Position numbers and translations under genes: made by a program
Shown here: positions 56,112-64,000 of the stretch, piece after piece
Layout: each line of letters starts with the position of its first letter
Position numbering within the stretch: position 1 is the stretch's first letter
The notes under the pieces: generated by a model
What the model saw: the letters and a program-made list of their open reading frames with translations, nothing else
The model's database searches: none
Told to the model about the DNA's origin: nothing
Assembly (NCBI RefSeq): GCF_000761545.1
Contig: NZ_JPMY01000036.1
Coordinates: 1 to 64,000 of the forward strand
Reading direction: 5' to 3'
DNA: 64,000 nt
Source: Pseudomonas sp. ML96
GTDB taxonomy: Bacteria; Pseudomonadota; Gammaproteobacteria; Pseudomonadales; Pseudomonadaceae

Positions 56112-57617
56112 TCAGGCTCCGACGAACTGCAGGTTGGCGTCGTTCAGCTGGTCGGCCACCACGCCGAGCAGGAACACCTGGCTGTGCTGGTCCAGAGTGA
56201 TCAGCGTGCCGTTCTGCTGCTCGCTGATGTTCAGGTTCTGGAAGCTGAGCGGGCCGCCGACGAAGCTCAGCACGTCTTCCTGCGGGTTGAAGTCGAGCAC
56301 GCTGTCGTGGCCGAAGTTCAGGCGCAGGAAGAAGTCGACGTAGTCGCCATCCTCGCCGACCGGCACGCTCACCCATTCGTCCATGAGGAACTCGAAGGTA
56401 TCGCTGCCGGCGCCGCCTGTTAGGTAGTCGGTGCCATCCACAGCGCCGGGCCTGTTCACCCCGCCATTGAGCACGTCGTTGCCGTCGCCGCCGTAGAGCC
56501 GGTCGCTGCCACCGCCGCCCCACAGCCAGTCATCGCCGGCACCGCCGTGCAGGCGGTTGTCGCCGGCATCGCCGCCCAGCGAATCGGAGAAACGGCTGCC
56601 AGTCAGGTTCTCGATATTCAGCAGCACATCGCCCTGCGCCTCACCGCTGTAGGCCAGGGTCGCCAGCGACACGCCGACACCAGAGCTAGCCTCCGAGTAG
56701 TCGGCGGTGTCGTTGCCTTCGCCGCCATCGAGATAGTCCGCGCCCTCGCCGCCGCGCAGGATGTCGTCGCCCCAGCCGCCGAACAGACGGTCGTCGCCGG
56801 CATTGCCGGAGAGCCGGTCGTCACCGCCGGGCTGCCAGATGGAATCGCCGTAGATCACATCGTTGCCGCTGCCACCGCTGATACGGTCCGCGCCGCCCTC
56901 GCCGTGCAACTGGTCATCGCCGCCGCCACCGCTGATCACATCATTGTCGTAGCCGCCGTACAGCCAGTCGGCACCATTGCTGCCGCGCAGCACATCCGCG
57001 CCGAGCCCGCCCCAGGCGTAGCCGGCCGCCTGCAACAGCAGCGAGTCGTCGCCACCACGGCCGAACAGCAGGCTCAGGTCCGTACCACCGCTCAGCGAGT
57101 CGCCGCCATCGCCACCGATCACCTGGCTGACCAGCGCGGCGCTGGGCACCCAGGCGCCGAACAGGTGCATCTGCACATCGTCGTCATCGCGGAAGAAGAA
57201 GCCACCGGCGCTGGCCTGGCTCATCCACAGATTCGGCCCGTCCGGATCGTCCTCGGAGAACAGGAAGGCCTGGGCATCGGCCAGCGGCAACTGCAGGCCC
57301 TGGCTGCTCAGGGTCAGCAGCGGCGCGGCCCAGGGCGTGAAGTCGCCCTCGTCGAGGCCGCCCACGCGCGGCAGCGGTAGCTGGAAGTCCACGCCGCTGG
57401 AGGCATCCAGCGTCACATTGCCCACGCCTGCGCCATCCAGCGCCGCCAGGTAGGCGGTCAACGCCACGCCGCTGAGCACTAGTTGGCCCTGCACCTGCTC
57501 GCCGGGGCTGAAGCCGTAGGCCGCGGGATTGTTGTTCAGGTAGCTGTTGCCGTCGTCGAAGAAACGGTCCTCGACCAGGCCGTAGAAGGTCCAGCCCATG
57601 CTGTTGTCGGTAGGCAT
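56112..57617 (-). CDS. RTX-type calcium-binding protein
   Basis: A 501-residue protein with nonapeptide repeats of the GGxGxDxUx kind spread from about residue 165 to 400 (e.g. GGDGGDSLSGG, GEGGADRISGGSGNDVIYGD, GGAGDDWLWGGGGSDRLYGGDGND). The first ~165 residues form an unassigned domain. No Sec signal peptide is evident; such proteins are normally exported by type I secretion through a C-terminal signal. No secretion genes adjoin it. Enzymatic function not recognised. Confidence 0.88.
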   Translation of the reverse strand: MPTDNSMGWTFYGLVEDRFFDDGNSYLNNNPAAYGFSPGEQVQGQLVLSGVALTAYLAALDGAGVGNVTLDASSGVDFQLPLPRVGGLDEGDFTPWAAPLLTLSSQGLQLPLADAQAFLFSEDDPDGPNLWMSQASAGGFFFRDDDDVQMHLFGAWVPSAALVSQVIGGDGGDSLSGGTDLSLLFGRGGDDSLLLQAAGYAWGGLGADVLRGSNGADWLYGGYDNDVISGGGGDDQLHGEGGADRISGGSGNDVIYGDSIWQPGGDDRLSGNAGDDRLFGGWGDDILRGGEGADYLDGGEGNDTADYSEASSGVGVSLATLAYSGEAQGDVLLNIENLTGSRFSDSLGGDAGDNRLHGGAGDDWLWGGGGSDRLYGGDGNDVLNGGVNRPGAVDGTDYLTGGAGSDTFEFLMDEWVSVPVGEDGDYVDFFLRLNFGHDSVLDFNPQEDVLSFVGGPLSFQNLNISEQQNGTLITLDQHSQVFLLGVVADQLNDANLQFVGA

Positions 57618-57884
57618 AGCAAGCTCCGCTCAGTGATGTACCTGACCGGGCCGGCGCATGATCCGTAATGCGCCCGGATGGAATCCTTCATGCACCCCCA
57701 AGGCGGGGCCGCAGCCACCACCCGCGAATTGGACCCGCGCTGCCGCGCAGATGATCGGCGCCGGCCGACGAAAGGCGGACGAAACGCATCTGATACGGTT
57801 TTTGCCGCACAACCTGAATCTGTTATCCAAACAGCCCGACAGGCACAGTTCGCTCAGCCTGATTAGAAGCCCGAGAGGCCCACC

Positions 57885-59300
57885 ATGAGCGAGCGCATAC
57901 CGGCGCAGATCATCGATACCATCGACCCGCGCCAGCCGATCCGCATGACCCCGGCCCAGGCCGGTGGTCCCATTCACACCCGCAGTTTCACCGGCCTGTA
58001 CCGCAACCTGCGCCTGTACGGCGCCGGCCTGCTGTTCCTGATCTTCTTCGGCACCGCCTGGCTGGACTGGGACGGTCGCCAGGCCGTGCTGTGGAACCTG
58101 GCCGAGCACCGCTACTACATCTTCGGCGCCACCTTCTGGCCGCAGGACTTCATCCTGCTCTCGGCGCTGCTGATCATCTGTGCCTTCGGCCTGTTCGCCA
58201 TCACCGTGTTCGCCGGCCGCGTCTGGTGCGGCTACAGCTGCCCGCAGAGCGTGTGGACCTGGGTGTTCATGTGGGTGGAGAAAGTCACCGAGGGCGAGCG
58301 CAACCAGCGCATCAAGCTCGACGCCGCGCCCTGGGGCCCGGCCAAGCTGCTGCGCCGCGGCGCCAAGCACGGCCTGTGGCTGGCGGTGAGCCTGCTCACC
58401 GCGCTGACCTTCGTCGGCTACTTCACGCCGATCCGCGAACTGGCGCTGGAGCTGTTCAGCGGCGAGCTGGAAGGCGCGGCGCTGTTCTGGATCCTGTTCT
58501 TCAGCGCCGCCACCTACCTCAACGCCGGCTGGCTGCGCGAGAAGGTCTGCGTGTACATGTGCCCCTACGCGCGCTTCCAGGGCGTGATGTTCGACCGCGA
58601 TACCCTGCTGGTCGCCTACGACGCCAACCGTGGCGAGAACCGTGGCCCGCGCAAGAAGGATGTCGACCACAAGGCCGAAGGCCTGGGCGATTGCATCGAC
58701 TGCACCATGTGCGTCCAGGTCTGCCCCACCGGCATCGACATCCGCGACGGCCTGCAGGTGGAATGCATCGGTTGCGCCGCCTGCATCGACGCCTGCGACA
58801 GCATCATGGACAAGATGGGCTACGCCCGCGGCTTGATCCGCTACGGCTCCGAGCGCGAAATGCAGGGCGGTCGCCGCCACCTGCTGCGGCCGCGCCTCGT
58901 CGGCTACGCGGCAGCGCTGCTGCTGATGATCGGCGCCTTCGCCTGGGCCCTGCAGGCGCGCTCGCTGGTGTCGCTCGACGTGGCCAAGGACCGCGGCATG
59001 TTCCGTGAGAACGCCGCCGGGCAGATCGAGAACGTCTACCGCCTCAAGGTGATCAACAAGACCCAGCAGCCGCAGCGCTACCACCTGGGCCTGGTGGCCG
59101 GCCAGCCGTTCCGCCTGAACGGGCCGAGCGACCTGCACCTGGATGCCGGCGAGATCCTCGAGGTGCCGGTCAGCGTGGTGCTTGAACGCGAGCCGCTGGG
59201 CAGTAGCCCTGCGCCGGTGCACTTCGAGGTGATCAACCGGCGCGACGGCAGCGAGCGCAAAGAAGCCGACAGCACCTTTATCGCCCCGAGCGGGCGCTGA
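57885..59300 (+). CDS. ccoG: Cytochrome c oxidase accessory protein CcoG
   Basis: CcoG (FixG/RdxA) is an inner-membrane Fe-S protein helping assembly of cbb3 oxidase, by handling copper or its redox state. The 471-residue protein has membrane segments, a CxxxCP motif in WCGYSCPQSVW, two 4Fe-4S ferredoxin clusters (DCTMCVQVCPTGIDI and CIGCAACIDACDSI) and a periplasmic Ig-like C-terminus. A ribosome-binding site precedes ATG 57885. No FNR box is evident. ccoNOP genes are not in the window. Confidence 0.97.
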   Translation: MSERIPAQIIDTIDPRQPIRMTPAQAGGPIHTRSFTGLYRNLRLYGAGLLFLIFFGTAWLDWDGRQAVLWNLAEHRYYIFGATFWPQDFILLSALLIICAFGLFAITVFAGRVWCGYSCPQSVWTWVFMWVEKVTEGERNQRIKLDAAPWGPAKLLRRGAKHGLWLAVSLLTALTFVGYFTPIRELALELFSGELEGAALFWILFFSAATYLNAGWLREKVCVYMCPYARFQGVMFDRDTLLVAYDANRGENRGPRKKDVDHKAEGLGDCIDCTMCVQVCPTGIDIRDGLQVECIGCAACIDACDSIMDKMGYARGLIRYGSEREMQGGRRHLLRPRLVGYAAALLLMIGAFAWALQARSLVSLDVAKDRGMFRENAAGQIENVYRLKVINKTQQPQRYHLGLVAGQPFRLNGPSDLHLDAGEILEVPVSVVLEREPLGSSPAPVHFEVINRRDGSERKEADSTFIAPSGR

Positions 59301-59362
59301 TGGCCGGCAAGCGTCGCCAGCCCTTAGACTGTGGCCCGAAATGGACCGCAGTCAGGGGCGAG

Positions 59363-60772
59363 ATGAAACGCTACGAACAGTTGGCCGACCAGATAGCCGA
59401 GCTGATCCGCAGCGGCGTGCTCGCCCCTGGCGAGCGTGTGCCCTCGGTGCGCCACGCGCGGCGCACCTATGGGGTCAGCCCGTCGACCATCTTCCAGGCC
59501 TACTACCTGCTGGAGGATCGCGGGCTGATCCAGGCCCGCGCCCGCTCCGGCTACTTCGTCCGCGAGCTGGCCAGCCAGACCCTAGCCGAACCGGGCAGCA
59601 GCGCGCCGACCGCCACCAGCACCGAGGTGGATGTCAGCGAGCTGGTGTTCTCCGTGCTCGGCTCGCTGAAGGACCCGAGCACCGTACCCTTCGGTTCGGC
59701 CTTCCCCAGCCCGCAGCTGTTCCCCCTGCCGCGCCTGGCGCGCTCCATGGCGCATGCCCTGCGCGATATGCCGGCGCATGCGGTGATCGCCGACATGACC
59801 GCCGGCAACCCCGACCTGCGCCGGCAGATTGCCCTGCGCTACATGGTCGCCGGCGTGCGCCTGCCGCTGGAGGAGCTGGTGATCAGCAACGGCGCCATGG
59901 AGGCGCTCAACCTGTGCCTGCAGACGGTGACCCAGCCGGGCGATCTGGTAGCCATCGAGTCGCCGGCCTTCTACGCCACCCTGCAGGTGCTGGAGCGGCT
60001 CAAGCTCAAGGCGGTGGAGATTCCCGTGCACCCGCGCGAGGGCATCGACCTCGGCGTGCTGGCCGAGCGCCTGGCCAACCTGCCGATCAAGGCCTGCTGG
60101 TTCATGAGCAGCCTGCAGAACCCCATGGGTGCCAGCCTCTCCGACGCCAAGAAGGCCGAACTCTACGAGCTGCTGCACCAGCATCAGGTGCCGCTGATCG
60201 AGGACGACGTCTACGCCGAGCTGTACTACGGCGCCCACCCGCCGCGGCCGATGAAGAGCTTCGACCGCGACGGTCTGGTGATGCACTGCGGCTCCTTCTC
60301 CAAGAGCCTGGCGCCGGGCTACCGGGTCGGCTGGGTGGCCGGCGGGCGCTATGCCGAGCAGATCAGCCGGCTCAAGCTGATGACCACCATCTCGCCCTCG
60401 GTGCCGGCCCAGGCGGCCATCGCCGACTACCTGCAGCACGGCGGCTACGACCGCCATCTGCGCAAGCTGCGCATCGCCCTGGAGACCCAGCAGGCGGCCA
60501 TGCTCGCCTCCGCTGCGCGGCACTTCCCGGCGGAAACACGGGTCACCCGCCCCAGCGGCGGCTACTTCCTGTGGTTCGAGTTCCCCGAGCGGGTCGACTC
60601 GCTGCAGCTGTTCCAGCTCGCCCTGGCACAGGGCATCAGCCTGGCGCCGGGGCCGATCTTTTCCGCCACCCGCGGCTTCCGCCATTGCGCGCGGTTGAAC
60701 CATGGCCACCCTTGGGATGCCCAAAGCGAGCGGGCGATGGAAGTGCTAGGGCGCATCCTCGCCTCGTTCTAG
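59363..60772 (+). CDS. MocR-type GntR/aminotransferase regulator
   Basis: A 469-residue regulator. N-terminal GntR winged helix (about 1-70: YEQLADQIAELIRSGVLAPGERVPSVR as YEQLADQIAELIRSGVLAPG) is fused to a fold-type I PLP aminotransferase-like domain with the PLP lysine in HCGSFSKSLAPGYRVGW. MocR proteins bind PLP complexes to sense amino acids or vitamin B6 compounds. Start ATG 59363 (MKRYEQLA) was chosen because the GntR domain begins there and AGGGGCGAG precedes it. Target genes unknown. Confidence 0.92.
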   Translation: MKRYEQLADQIAELIRSGVLAPGERVPSVRHARRTYGVSPSTIFQAYYLLEDRGLIQARARSGYFVRELASQTLAEPGSSAPTATSTEVDVSELVFSVLGSLKDPSTVPFGSAFPSPQLFPLPRLARSMAHALRDMPAHAVIADMTAGNPDLRRQIALRYMVAGVRLPLEELVISNGAMEALNLCLQTVTQPGDLVAIESPAFYATLQVLERLKLKAVEIPVHPREGIDLGVLAERLANLPIKACWFMSSLQNPMGASLSDAKKAELYELLHQHQVPLIEDDVYAELYYGAHPPRPMKSFDRDGLVMHCGSFSKSLAPGYRVGWVAGGRYAEQISRLKLMTTISPSVPAQAAIADYLQHGGYDRHLRKLRIALETQQAAMLASAARHFPAETRVTRPSGGYFLWFEFPERVDSLQLFQLALAQGISLAPGPIFSATRGFRHCARLNHGHPWDAQSERAMEVLGRILASF

Positions 60773-60858
60773 AGCACGCTAGCTATGCTGCGGGTAGGCA
60801 GAGGCCGACTCACGGACAATAATGGCACCGTGCCATACCCGAACAAGGACAGACGACC

Positions 60859-61491
60859 ATGAGCGACGACAGCGAAACTTCCGCCGTCAGCGATGCATCC
60901 GGCGACGCGCCCAGCGAGCAGCAGCGCCTGGAGCAACTGGAGAAAGCCGGCAAGCTCAACCGCCTGCTGATCTTTGGCCTGGCCGGCGCCCTGGTACTGA
61001 ACCTGATTGCCTGGGTGCTGGTAGCTGCCCTCAGCGGCCCGGACGAGCCCGAGGAAGACGAACATGCCGCCGCCGTGGCCAGCATGGCCAGTGTCGAGGC
61101 CCTGCAGAAGGAAGTGGGCGCCCTGCAACTGCAGATCGCCCCGCTGCAGCAGCAGATCAAGGACCAGCAGCGCCTGATCCTGCTGCAGGCCCAGCAGCAG
61201 ACCGCAGCGCCCAGCGAATCCAGCGCTGCCGCCCCCGAGGTCGCGGACACCCGCGAGCAGGACCGCGAGAACATCCGCATGGTTGCGCGCACCCTGATCG
61301 GCCAGGAAAACAACTACCAGCACACCCTCAATGCGCTGAAGGACGGCATGGAAGAGCTGGCCGGCATGACGCCGGGCTCGCGCAGCTGGCTGGACTTCTA
61401 CAAGGACTCGCTGACCAAGCCGATGGCTGACAGCCAGGCGCGGGTCAAGGCCCTGCAAGCCTGGGAAGCCAAGCAGGCCGCCAAGCAATAA
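60859..61491 (+). CDS. Unknown single-pass membrane coiled-coil protein
   Basis: A 210-residue protein that I do not recognise. It has an acidic cytoplasmic-like start (MSDDSETSAVSDASGD), one membrane segment at about residues 36-58 (LLIFGLAGALVLNLIAWVLV), an acidic patch (PDEPEEDEHA), a predicted coiled coil (about 75-115, rich in Q/L heptads) and a C-terminal domain with SRSWLDFYKDSL. The gene is separated from the MocR gene by 86 nt. Confidence 0.85.
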   Translation: MSDDSETSAVSDASGDAPSEQQRLEQLEKAGKLNRLLIFGLAGALVLNLIAWVLVAALSGPDEPEEDEHAAAVASMASVEALQKEVGALQLQIAPLQQQIKDQQRLILLQAQQQTAAPSESSAAAPEVADTREQDRENIRMVARTLIGQENNYQHTLNALKDGMEELAGMTPGSRSWLDFYKDSLTKPMADSQARVKALQAWEAKQAAKQ

Positions 61492-61503
61492 CCCTCTCCC
61501 CTC

Positions 61504-61528
61504 GTTGCGGCAGTCCGCCTGCCGCAAC
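61504..61528. other. Hairpin downstream of the membrane coiled-coil gene
   Basis: GTTGCGGCAG and CTGCCGCAAC form a perfect 10-bp stem with a 5-nt loop, 12 nt past the stop codon. No T-run follows, so a terminator role is uncertain. Confidence 0.45.
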
Positions 61529-61665
61529 GCGCCTTACTCCCCGCCCTCGCTCCGCCCCAAAAACGTGCAGCAGTTCTCATCGAAGTGCGCAGCCGCCGCA
61601 CGCGGGTTCGCCGTGCGCGCCGTAATTCCGCTCAATTTGCTGATAAATATCGGTTTTTATAAAGC

Positions 61666-61680
61666 TGGCACGAATAGCGC
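61666..61680 (+). promoter_or_regulatory. Weak sigma-54-like promoter upstream of the TorF porin gene
   Basis: TGGCACGAATAGCGC keeps the invariant GG-N10-GC spacing and a perfect -24 element TGGCACG, but the -12 element is GCGC, not TTGC. It lies 88 nt upstream of the start codon. The rest of 61529-61768 shows no gene. Confidence 0.4.
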
Positions 61681-61768
61681 TTATAGCGAATTGGCTTAAC
61701 TGAAATTGCCGCTAGAGCACATAGAAACAGTCAAGCCACCCAACACTTTGCGCATTCAGGAGTTTGCA

Positions 61769-62491
61769 ATGCTGAAGAAACTGAGCCTGGCTCTTTCCAC
61801 CACTACTCTGTTCTCCATGGCCGGCGTCGCCGTTGCCGAAACCGTCGACAGCCCAGTGGGCCAATTCGATGTCAGCATGACCGCCACCCTGGCCAGCGAC
61901 TACATCTGGCGCGGCCAGTCGCAAACCGCCGGCGAAGCCGCGATCCAGGGCAGTCTGGACGTTGCTCACGAGAGCGGCCTGTACGCTGGCGTGTGGGCCT
62001 CCAACGTCGACGACGCGGCCTTCCCGGGCAACACCAGCGGCGCCGACATCGAAGTCGACTACTACGTCGGCTACGGCTACAGCTTCACCGACGACATCTC
62101 CGCCGACCTGCAACTGGCCAAGTACACCTACCCGCAGGCCAGCCAGTGGAACGGCTACGAGATCATGCCCAGCGTCAGCGCCTATGGCTTCACCCTGGGC
62201 TACAAATACGGTGTAGAGACCGGGATTCATCCGACTTACACCTGGGTCAGCTACGAATACGAGCTGCCGTACGAAATCACCGCCTCGGCCAGCTATGGCC
62301 AGACCGACCAGAAGGCCGGCGGCGACGACTACAAGGACTGGAGCGTTGGCCTCGGCAAGACCATGCTCGGCCTGGACTTCAGCCTGACCTACACCGACAC
62401 CGACATCGACGGCGAAGTCTGCGAAGCCACCTACGGCAAGGACGACTACTGCGATTCCAACCTGACCGTCGCCGTGTCCAAGTCCTTCTAA
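61769..62491 (+). CDS. TorF family putative porin
   Basis: A 240-residue outer-membrane beta-barrel candidate of the conserved TIGR02001/TorF type. It has a Sec signal peptide (MLKKLSLALSTTTLFSMAGVAVA, mature from ETVDSPVG), many alternating aromatic/polar strands, the family start DYIWRGQSQT and a terminal phenylalanine (VAVSKSF) typical of outer-membrane proteins. ATG 61769 follows CAGGAGTTTG. Substrate unknown; relatives are sometimes near nitrogen-regulated genes. Confidence 0.88.
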   Translation: MLKKLSLALSTTTLFSMAGVAVAETVDSPVGQFDVSMTATLASDYIWRGQSQTAGEAAIQGSLDVAHESGLYAGVWASNVDDAAFPGNTSGADIEVDYYVGYGYSFTDDISADLQLAKYTYPQASQWNGYEIMPSVSAYGFTLGYKYGVETGIHPTYTWVSYEYELPYEITASASYGQTDQKAGGDDYKDWSVGLGKTMLGLDFSLTYTDTDIDGEVCEATYGKDDYCDSNLTVAVSKSF

Positions 62492-62497
62492 AAACAA

Positions 62498-62556
62498 GGC
62501 CCTCGCAAGGGCCATTGCTTCCTTTGGTTTTAGGCCGCCTGCGGGCGGCCTTTTTC
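62498..62556 (+). terminator. Tandem terminator after the porin gene
   Basis: Two stems: GGCCCT/AGGGCC (62498-62513) and AGGCCGCC/GGCGGCCT (62532-62551), the second followed by TTTTTC. The second also ends near the stop of the opposite ABC exporter gene and may serve both strands. Confidence 0.85.
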
Positions 62557-62558
62557 AT

Positions 62559-64000
62559 TCAGTGCTGCAGGTGACCGTAGAGCTTGGCGTACAGCCCGCC
62601 TTCGGCGATCAGTTGCTGGTGGTCGCCATCCTCGGCAATGCTGCCACCGTCGAACACCAGCACCCGGTCGGCCTGCTTCACCGCGCTCAGGCGGTGGGCG
62701 ACGATCAGCGTGGTGCGGCCGTTGAGGAAGCGGCCGAGCGCCTCGTGCAGGGCGTATTCGGTGGCGGCGTCGAGGGCCGAGGTGGCCTCGTCGAGGATCA
62801 CTACCTTGGGCTCGGCCAGCACCATGCGCGCAATGGCCAGGCGCTGACGCTGACCGCCGGACAGGCGCACGCCGGAGCGGCCGACCATGCTGTCCAGCCC
62901 GTTCGGCAGCGCGCGAATGGTGGCCGCCAACTGAGCGATCTCCAGCGCCTGCCAGCAGGCCTCGTCGCTGCGTTCACGGCCCATGCACAGGTTGGCACGT
63001 ACCGTGTCGTTGAACAGCGCCGGATGCTGCAGCACCACGGCCACGTGCTCGCGCACGCGCTCCAGGCCGATCTCTTCCAGGCTGGCGCCACCGAAGCGGA
63101 TGCTGCCGGCCTGGGCGGTATAGAGGCCGAGCAGCAACTGCACCAGGGTGCTCTTGCCGCCACCACTGGCGCCGACCAGGGCAACCTTCTCGCCCGGCGC
63201 GATGGACAGGTCGAGGTCGTGCAGCACCGGATCGTCGCGGTAGGCGAAGCTCAGGCCACGCACCTCGATGCCGACCGTGTCACGGCCCTTGAACGGATCG
63301 ATGCGGCCCTCGTGCTGCGGCTCGTCGGCGCGCGCCAGCAGCTCGTTGATGCGGGTCAGCGCGCCGCCGGCAGCGTAGTAGGCGTACTGCAGGCTGAGCA
63401 GCTGCTCGACCGGGCCGATCATGAACCACAGGTAGCTGAACACCGCGAGCATCTGGCCGATGGTGAGGTCGGAGAACAGCACGGTGATCATCGCCGCGGC
63501 GCGGAAGATGTCGATACCGAACTGGAACAGCAGGCCGCTGGTGCGACTGGCCGCATCGCTCTTCCACTGCGAGGCCACGGCGTAGTCGCGCACCTCCCTG
63601 GCCCGGTTGCCGAGGCGGCCGAGGAAGAAGCCCTGGCGGTTGCCGGCACGCACCTCCTGGATCGCCTCCAGGGTCTCGGTGAGCGCCTGGGTGAAACGCG
63701 CGGTGCTGTCGTTCTCCAGCTTTTTCAGGTGCTTCACGCGCTTGCCCAGCTGCACCGTGGCGTAGATCACCAGCGGGTTGAACAGCAGGATCAGCAGCGC
63801 CAGCTGCCAGTGCATCCAGATCAGGATGGCAGCGGTGCCGGTCAGCGTCAGCAGCGCCACCAGCACCTTGCTCAGGGTTTCGCCGATGAACTTGTCGAGG
63901 GTATCCAGATCGGTGACTAGGTGCGCGCTGACGGTACCGCCGCCGAGGCTCTCGTATTCGCTCAGGGCGATGCGCTTGAGACGCTCGATCAGGCGTACAC
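62559..64000 (-). CDS. ABC exporter (fused permease-ATPase), 3' part
   Basis: The frame is open to the right edge of the window, so the N-terminus is outside. The visible part starts within the membrane domain (ERLKRIALSEYESLGGGTVS) and contains the type I exporter fold, then the ATPase: Walker A GASGGGKST, signature LSGGQRQRLAIARMVL, Walker B VVILDEATSALD and H-loop VAHRLSAV. MsbA/MdlB-type half exporter; a lipid or drug substrate is possible. It lacks the C39-peptidase-type or T1SS features expected for RTX export, at least in the visible part. Confidence 0.9.
   Translation of the reverse strand, partial: VRLIERLKRIALSEYESLGGGTVSAHLVTDLDTLDKFIGETLSKVLVALLTLTGTAAILIWMHWQLALLILLFNPLVIYATVQLGKRVKHLKKLENDSTARFTQALTETLEAIQEVRAGNRQGFFLGRLGNRAREVRDYAVASQWKSDAASRTSGLLFQFGIDIFRAAAMITVLFSDLTIGQMLAVFSYLWFMIGPVEQLLSLQYAYYAAGGALTRINELLARADEPQHEGRIDPFKGRDTVGIEVRGLSFAYRDDPVLHDLDLSIAPGEKVALVGASGGGKSTLVQLLLGLYTAQAGSIRFGGASLEEIGLERVREHVAVVLQHPALFNDTVRANLCMGRERSDEACWQALEIAQLAATIRALPNGLDSMVGRSGVRLSGGQRQRLAIARMVLAEPKVVILDEATSALDAATEYALHEALGRFLNGRTTLIVAHRLSAVKQADRVLVFDGGSIAEDGDHQQLIAEGGLYAKLYGHLQH

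Noticed and set aside
56400..57100. Tandem repeats resembling a CRISPR or minisatellite
   Set aside because: They are in-frame RTX nonapeptide codons within a coding gene, not spaced identical repeats. No CRISPR array was seen in the window.
62559..64000. ABC exporter as a type I secretion partner for the RTX protein
   Set aside because: It is about 5 kb away, has no adjacent membrane fusion protein in view, and its visible sequence resembles MsbA/MdlB-type exporters.

Overview
The window is a GC-rich chromosomal segment of a Pseudomonas. The strongest evidence is gene order: tRNA-Arg, tRNA-Ser, csrA/rsmA, lysC, alaS, aruE, a small unknown gene, aruB-aruD-aruG-aruF-aruC, argR, aotP-aotM-aotQ-aotJ and acsA follow the order I know from the P. 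aeruginosa chromosome, on one strand. The absence of an aotO-type gene between aotM and aotP, and a homogentisate operon with a short-type dioxygenase, suggest a species other than P. aeruginosa. I cannot name the species from this sequence.

Layout. 1-5 kb: two tRNA genes (one cut by the window edge), csrA, lysC and alaS. 5-17.5 kb: arginine catabolism by the succinyltransferase (AST/Aru) pathway, its AraC-type activator argR and the Aot arginine/ornithine ABC importer. Two promoters, aruC and aotJ, carry ArgR-like operators with the same spacing to their -10 elements. 18-20 kb: acsA, with a long palindrome upstream. 20-23.4 kb: phhR and the divergent phhA-phhB genes (phenylalanine to tyrosine). 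23.4-25.9 kb: a selD-mnmH-unknown operon for 2-selenouridine tRNA modification. 26-29.4 kb: a phosphonate/phosphite-type ABC importer with no catabolic genes. 29.4-33.4 kb: a diguanylate cyclase, arfB, a thioesterase, a GlxA-like regulator, and VOC and YCII proteins. 33.4-36 kb: edd-pgl (Entner-Doudoroff). 36-38.9 kb: a membrane metal-dependent hydrolase and a chemoreceptor.

38.9-52.4 kb is an aromatic amino acid block: an AroP-type permease, a fused indolepyruvate:ferredoxin oxidoreductase, an Lrp-type regulator, then the tyrosine pathway hpd-hmgA-fahA-maiA and an AraC-type regulator. It is interrupted at 44.7-47.2 kb by visibly AT-rich foreign DNA coding for a single AAA ATPase-TOPRIM (DUF4435/OLD/PARIS-like) protein, a candidate anti-phage effector. 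This is followed directly by one copy of a ~670-bp structured repeat whose second copy lies at 12.7-13.4 kb between aruC and argR.

52.5-64 kb: a medium-chain reductase, a GGDEF-EAL protein, an orphan RTX calcium-binding protein, ccoG, a MocR-type regulator, an unknown membrane coiled-coil protein, a TorF-type porin with a weak sigma-54-like site, and an ABC exporter cut by the right edge.

How the parts connect: PhhR-box-like sequences lie both in the phhR-phhA gap and upstream of hpd, so PhhR may couple phenylalanine hydroxylation to tyrosine breakdown. ArgR probably coordinates arginine uptake and degradation. The most unusual content is the ATPase-TOPRIM gene and the paired ~670-bp repeat. 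These assignments rest on motif recognition and gene order; no database search was possible.
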